The translations under genes and the position numbers were made by a program. The notes under the pieces are model-generated. The model saw only the letters and a program-made list of their open reading frames with translations, ran no database searches and was not told the origin of the DNA. Below are positions 7,524-7,582 of a stretch of DNA of 7,582 nt, piece by piece. Position 1 is the first letter of the stretch; each line of letters starts with the position of its first letter. The DNA is from Leclercia sp. UBA7405 (GTDB lineage: Bacteria > Pseudomonadota > Gammaproteobacteria > Enterobacterales > Enterobacteriaceae): contig DKMV01000328.1 in NCBI GenBank assembly GCA_002469605.1, positions 1-7,582 on the forward strand. The letters are read 5' to 3'.

Positions 7524-7582
7524 ATGAGCAAGAGCACCGCTGAGATCCGTCAGGCGTTTCTCGATTTTTTCCATAGTAAAGG
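7524..7582 (+). CDS. alaS: Alanyl-tRNA synthetase, N-terminal fragment (continues past window)
   Basis: Charges tRNA-Ala with alanine using ATP in the cytoplasm. Only 19 full codons are present, reading MSKSTAEIRQAFLDFFHSK, which matches the start of enterobacterial AlaS as I know it and the expected gene order recA-recX-alaS. AGGA lies five bases before the ATG at 7524. Catalytic motifs, the tRNA-recognition part and the editing domain all lie outside the window, so the call rests on the N-terminus and position. Confidence 0.93.
   Translation, partial: MSKSTAEIRQAFLDFFHSK

Overview
The window looks like core chromosome of a member of the Enterobacteriaceae close to Escherichia, Citrobacter, Klebsiella and Enterobacter. 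Every predicted protein reads as a close relative of a known E. coli protein, and the gene order matches the E. coli norV-norR / gutQ / mltB-pncC-recA-recX-alaS neighbourhood. The coding sequence is GC-rich. I cannot name the genus from sequence alone. Comparisons with E. coli are from memory, not from an alignment.

Layout, left to right. Positions 1-1063 (minus) hold the first 354 codons of norV, the flavorubredoxin nitric oxide reductase; its 3' end lies outside the window. Positions 1064-1253 are the divergent norV/norR control region, with a sigma-54 type promoter facing norV and three 11-bp NorR operator-like sites. norR (1254-2768, plus) encodes the NO-sensing activator of norV. It meets gutQ (2765-3730, minus; arabinose-5-phosphate isomerase) tail to tail, the two stop codons sharing a CTAG. 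A 191-bp gap separates gutQ from divergent mltB (3922-5022, plus; lipoprotein lytic transglycosylase). Then come a strong terminator, pncC (5174-5674; NMN amidohydrolase), the LexA-controlled recA promoter, recA (5766-6824), a terminator, recX (6892-7392), a 131-bp regulatory gap and the first 19 codons of alaS (7524 onward).

Functional units. norR and norV form an NO-detoxification switch. recA and recX form the SOS recombinase and its inhibitor. gutQ, mltB, pncC and alaS are housekeeping genes for lipopolysaccharide sugar supply, murein turnover, pyridine nucleotide salvage and tRNA charging.

Main departures from the E. coli arrangement. The glucitol (srl) genes that in E. coli lie between mltB and gutQ are absent here, leaving gutQ alone without its usual operon. 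The recA promoter has 2 extra bases between its -35 and -10 elements, and the middle of the recA leader has diverged. I found no mobile element, CRISPR array, RNA gene or clearly new multi-gene system.
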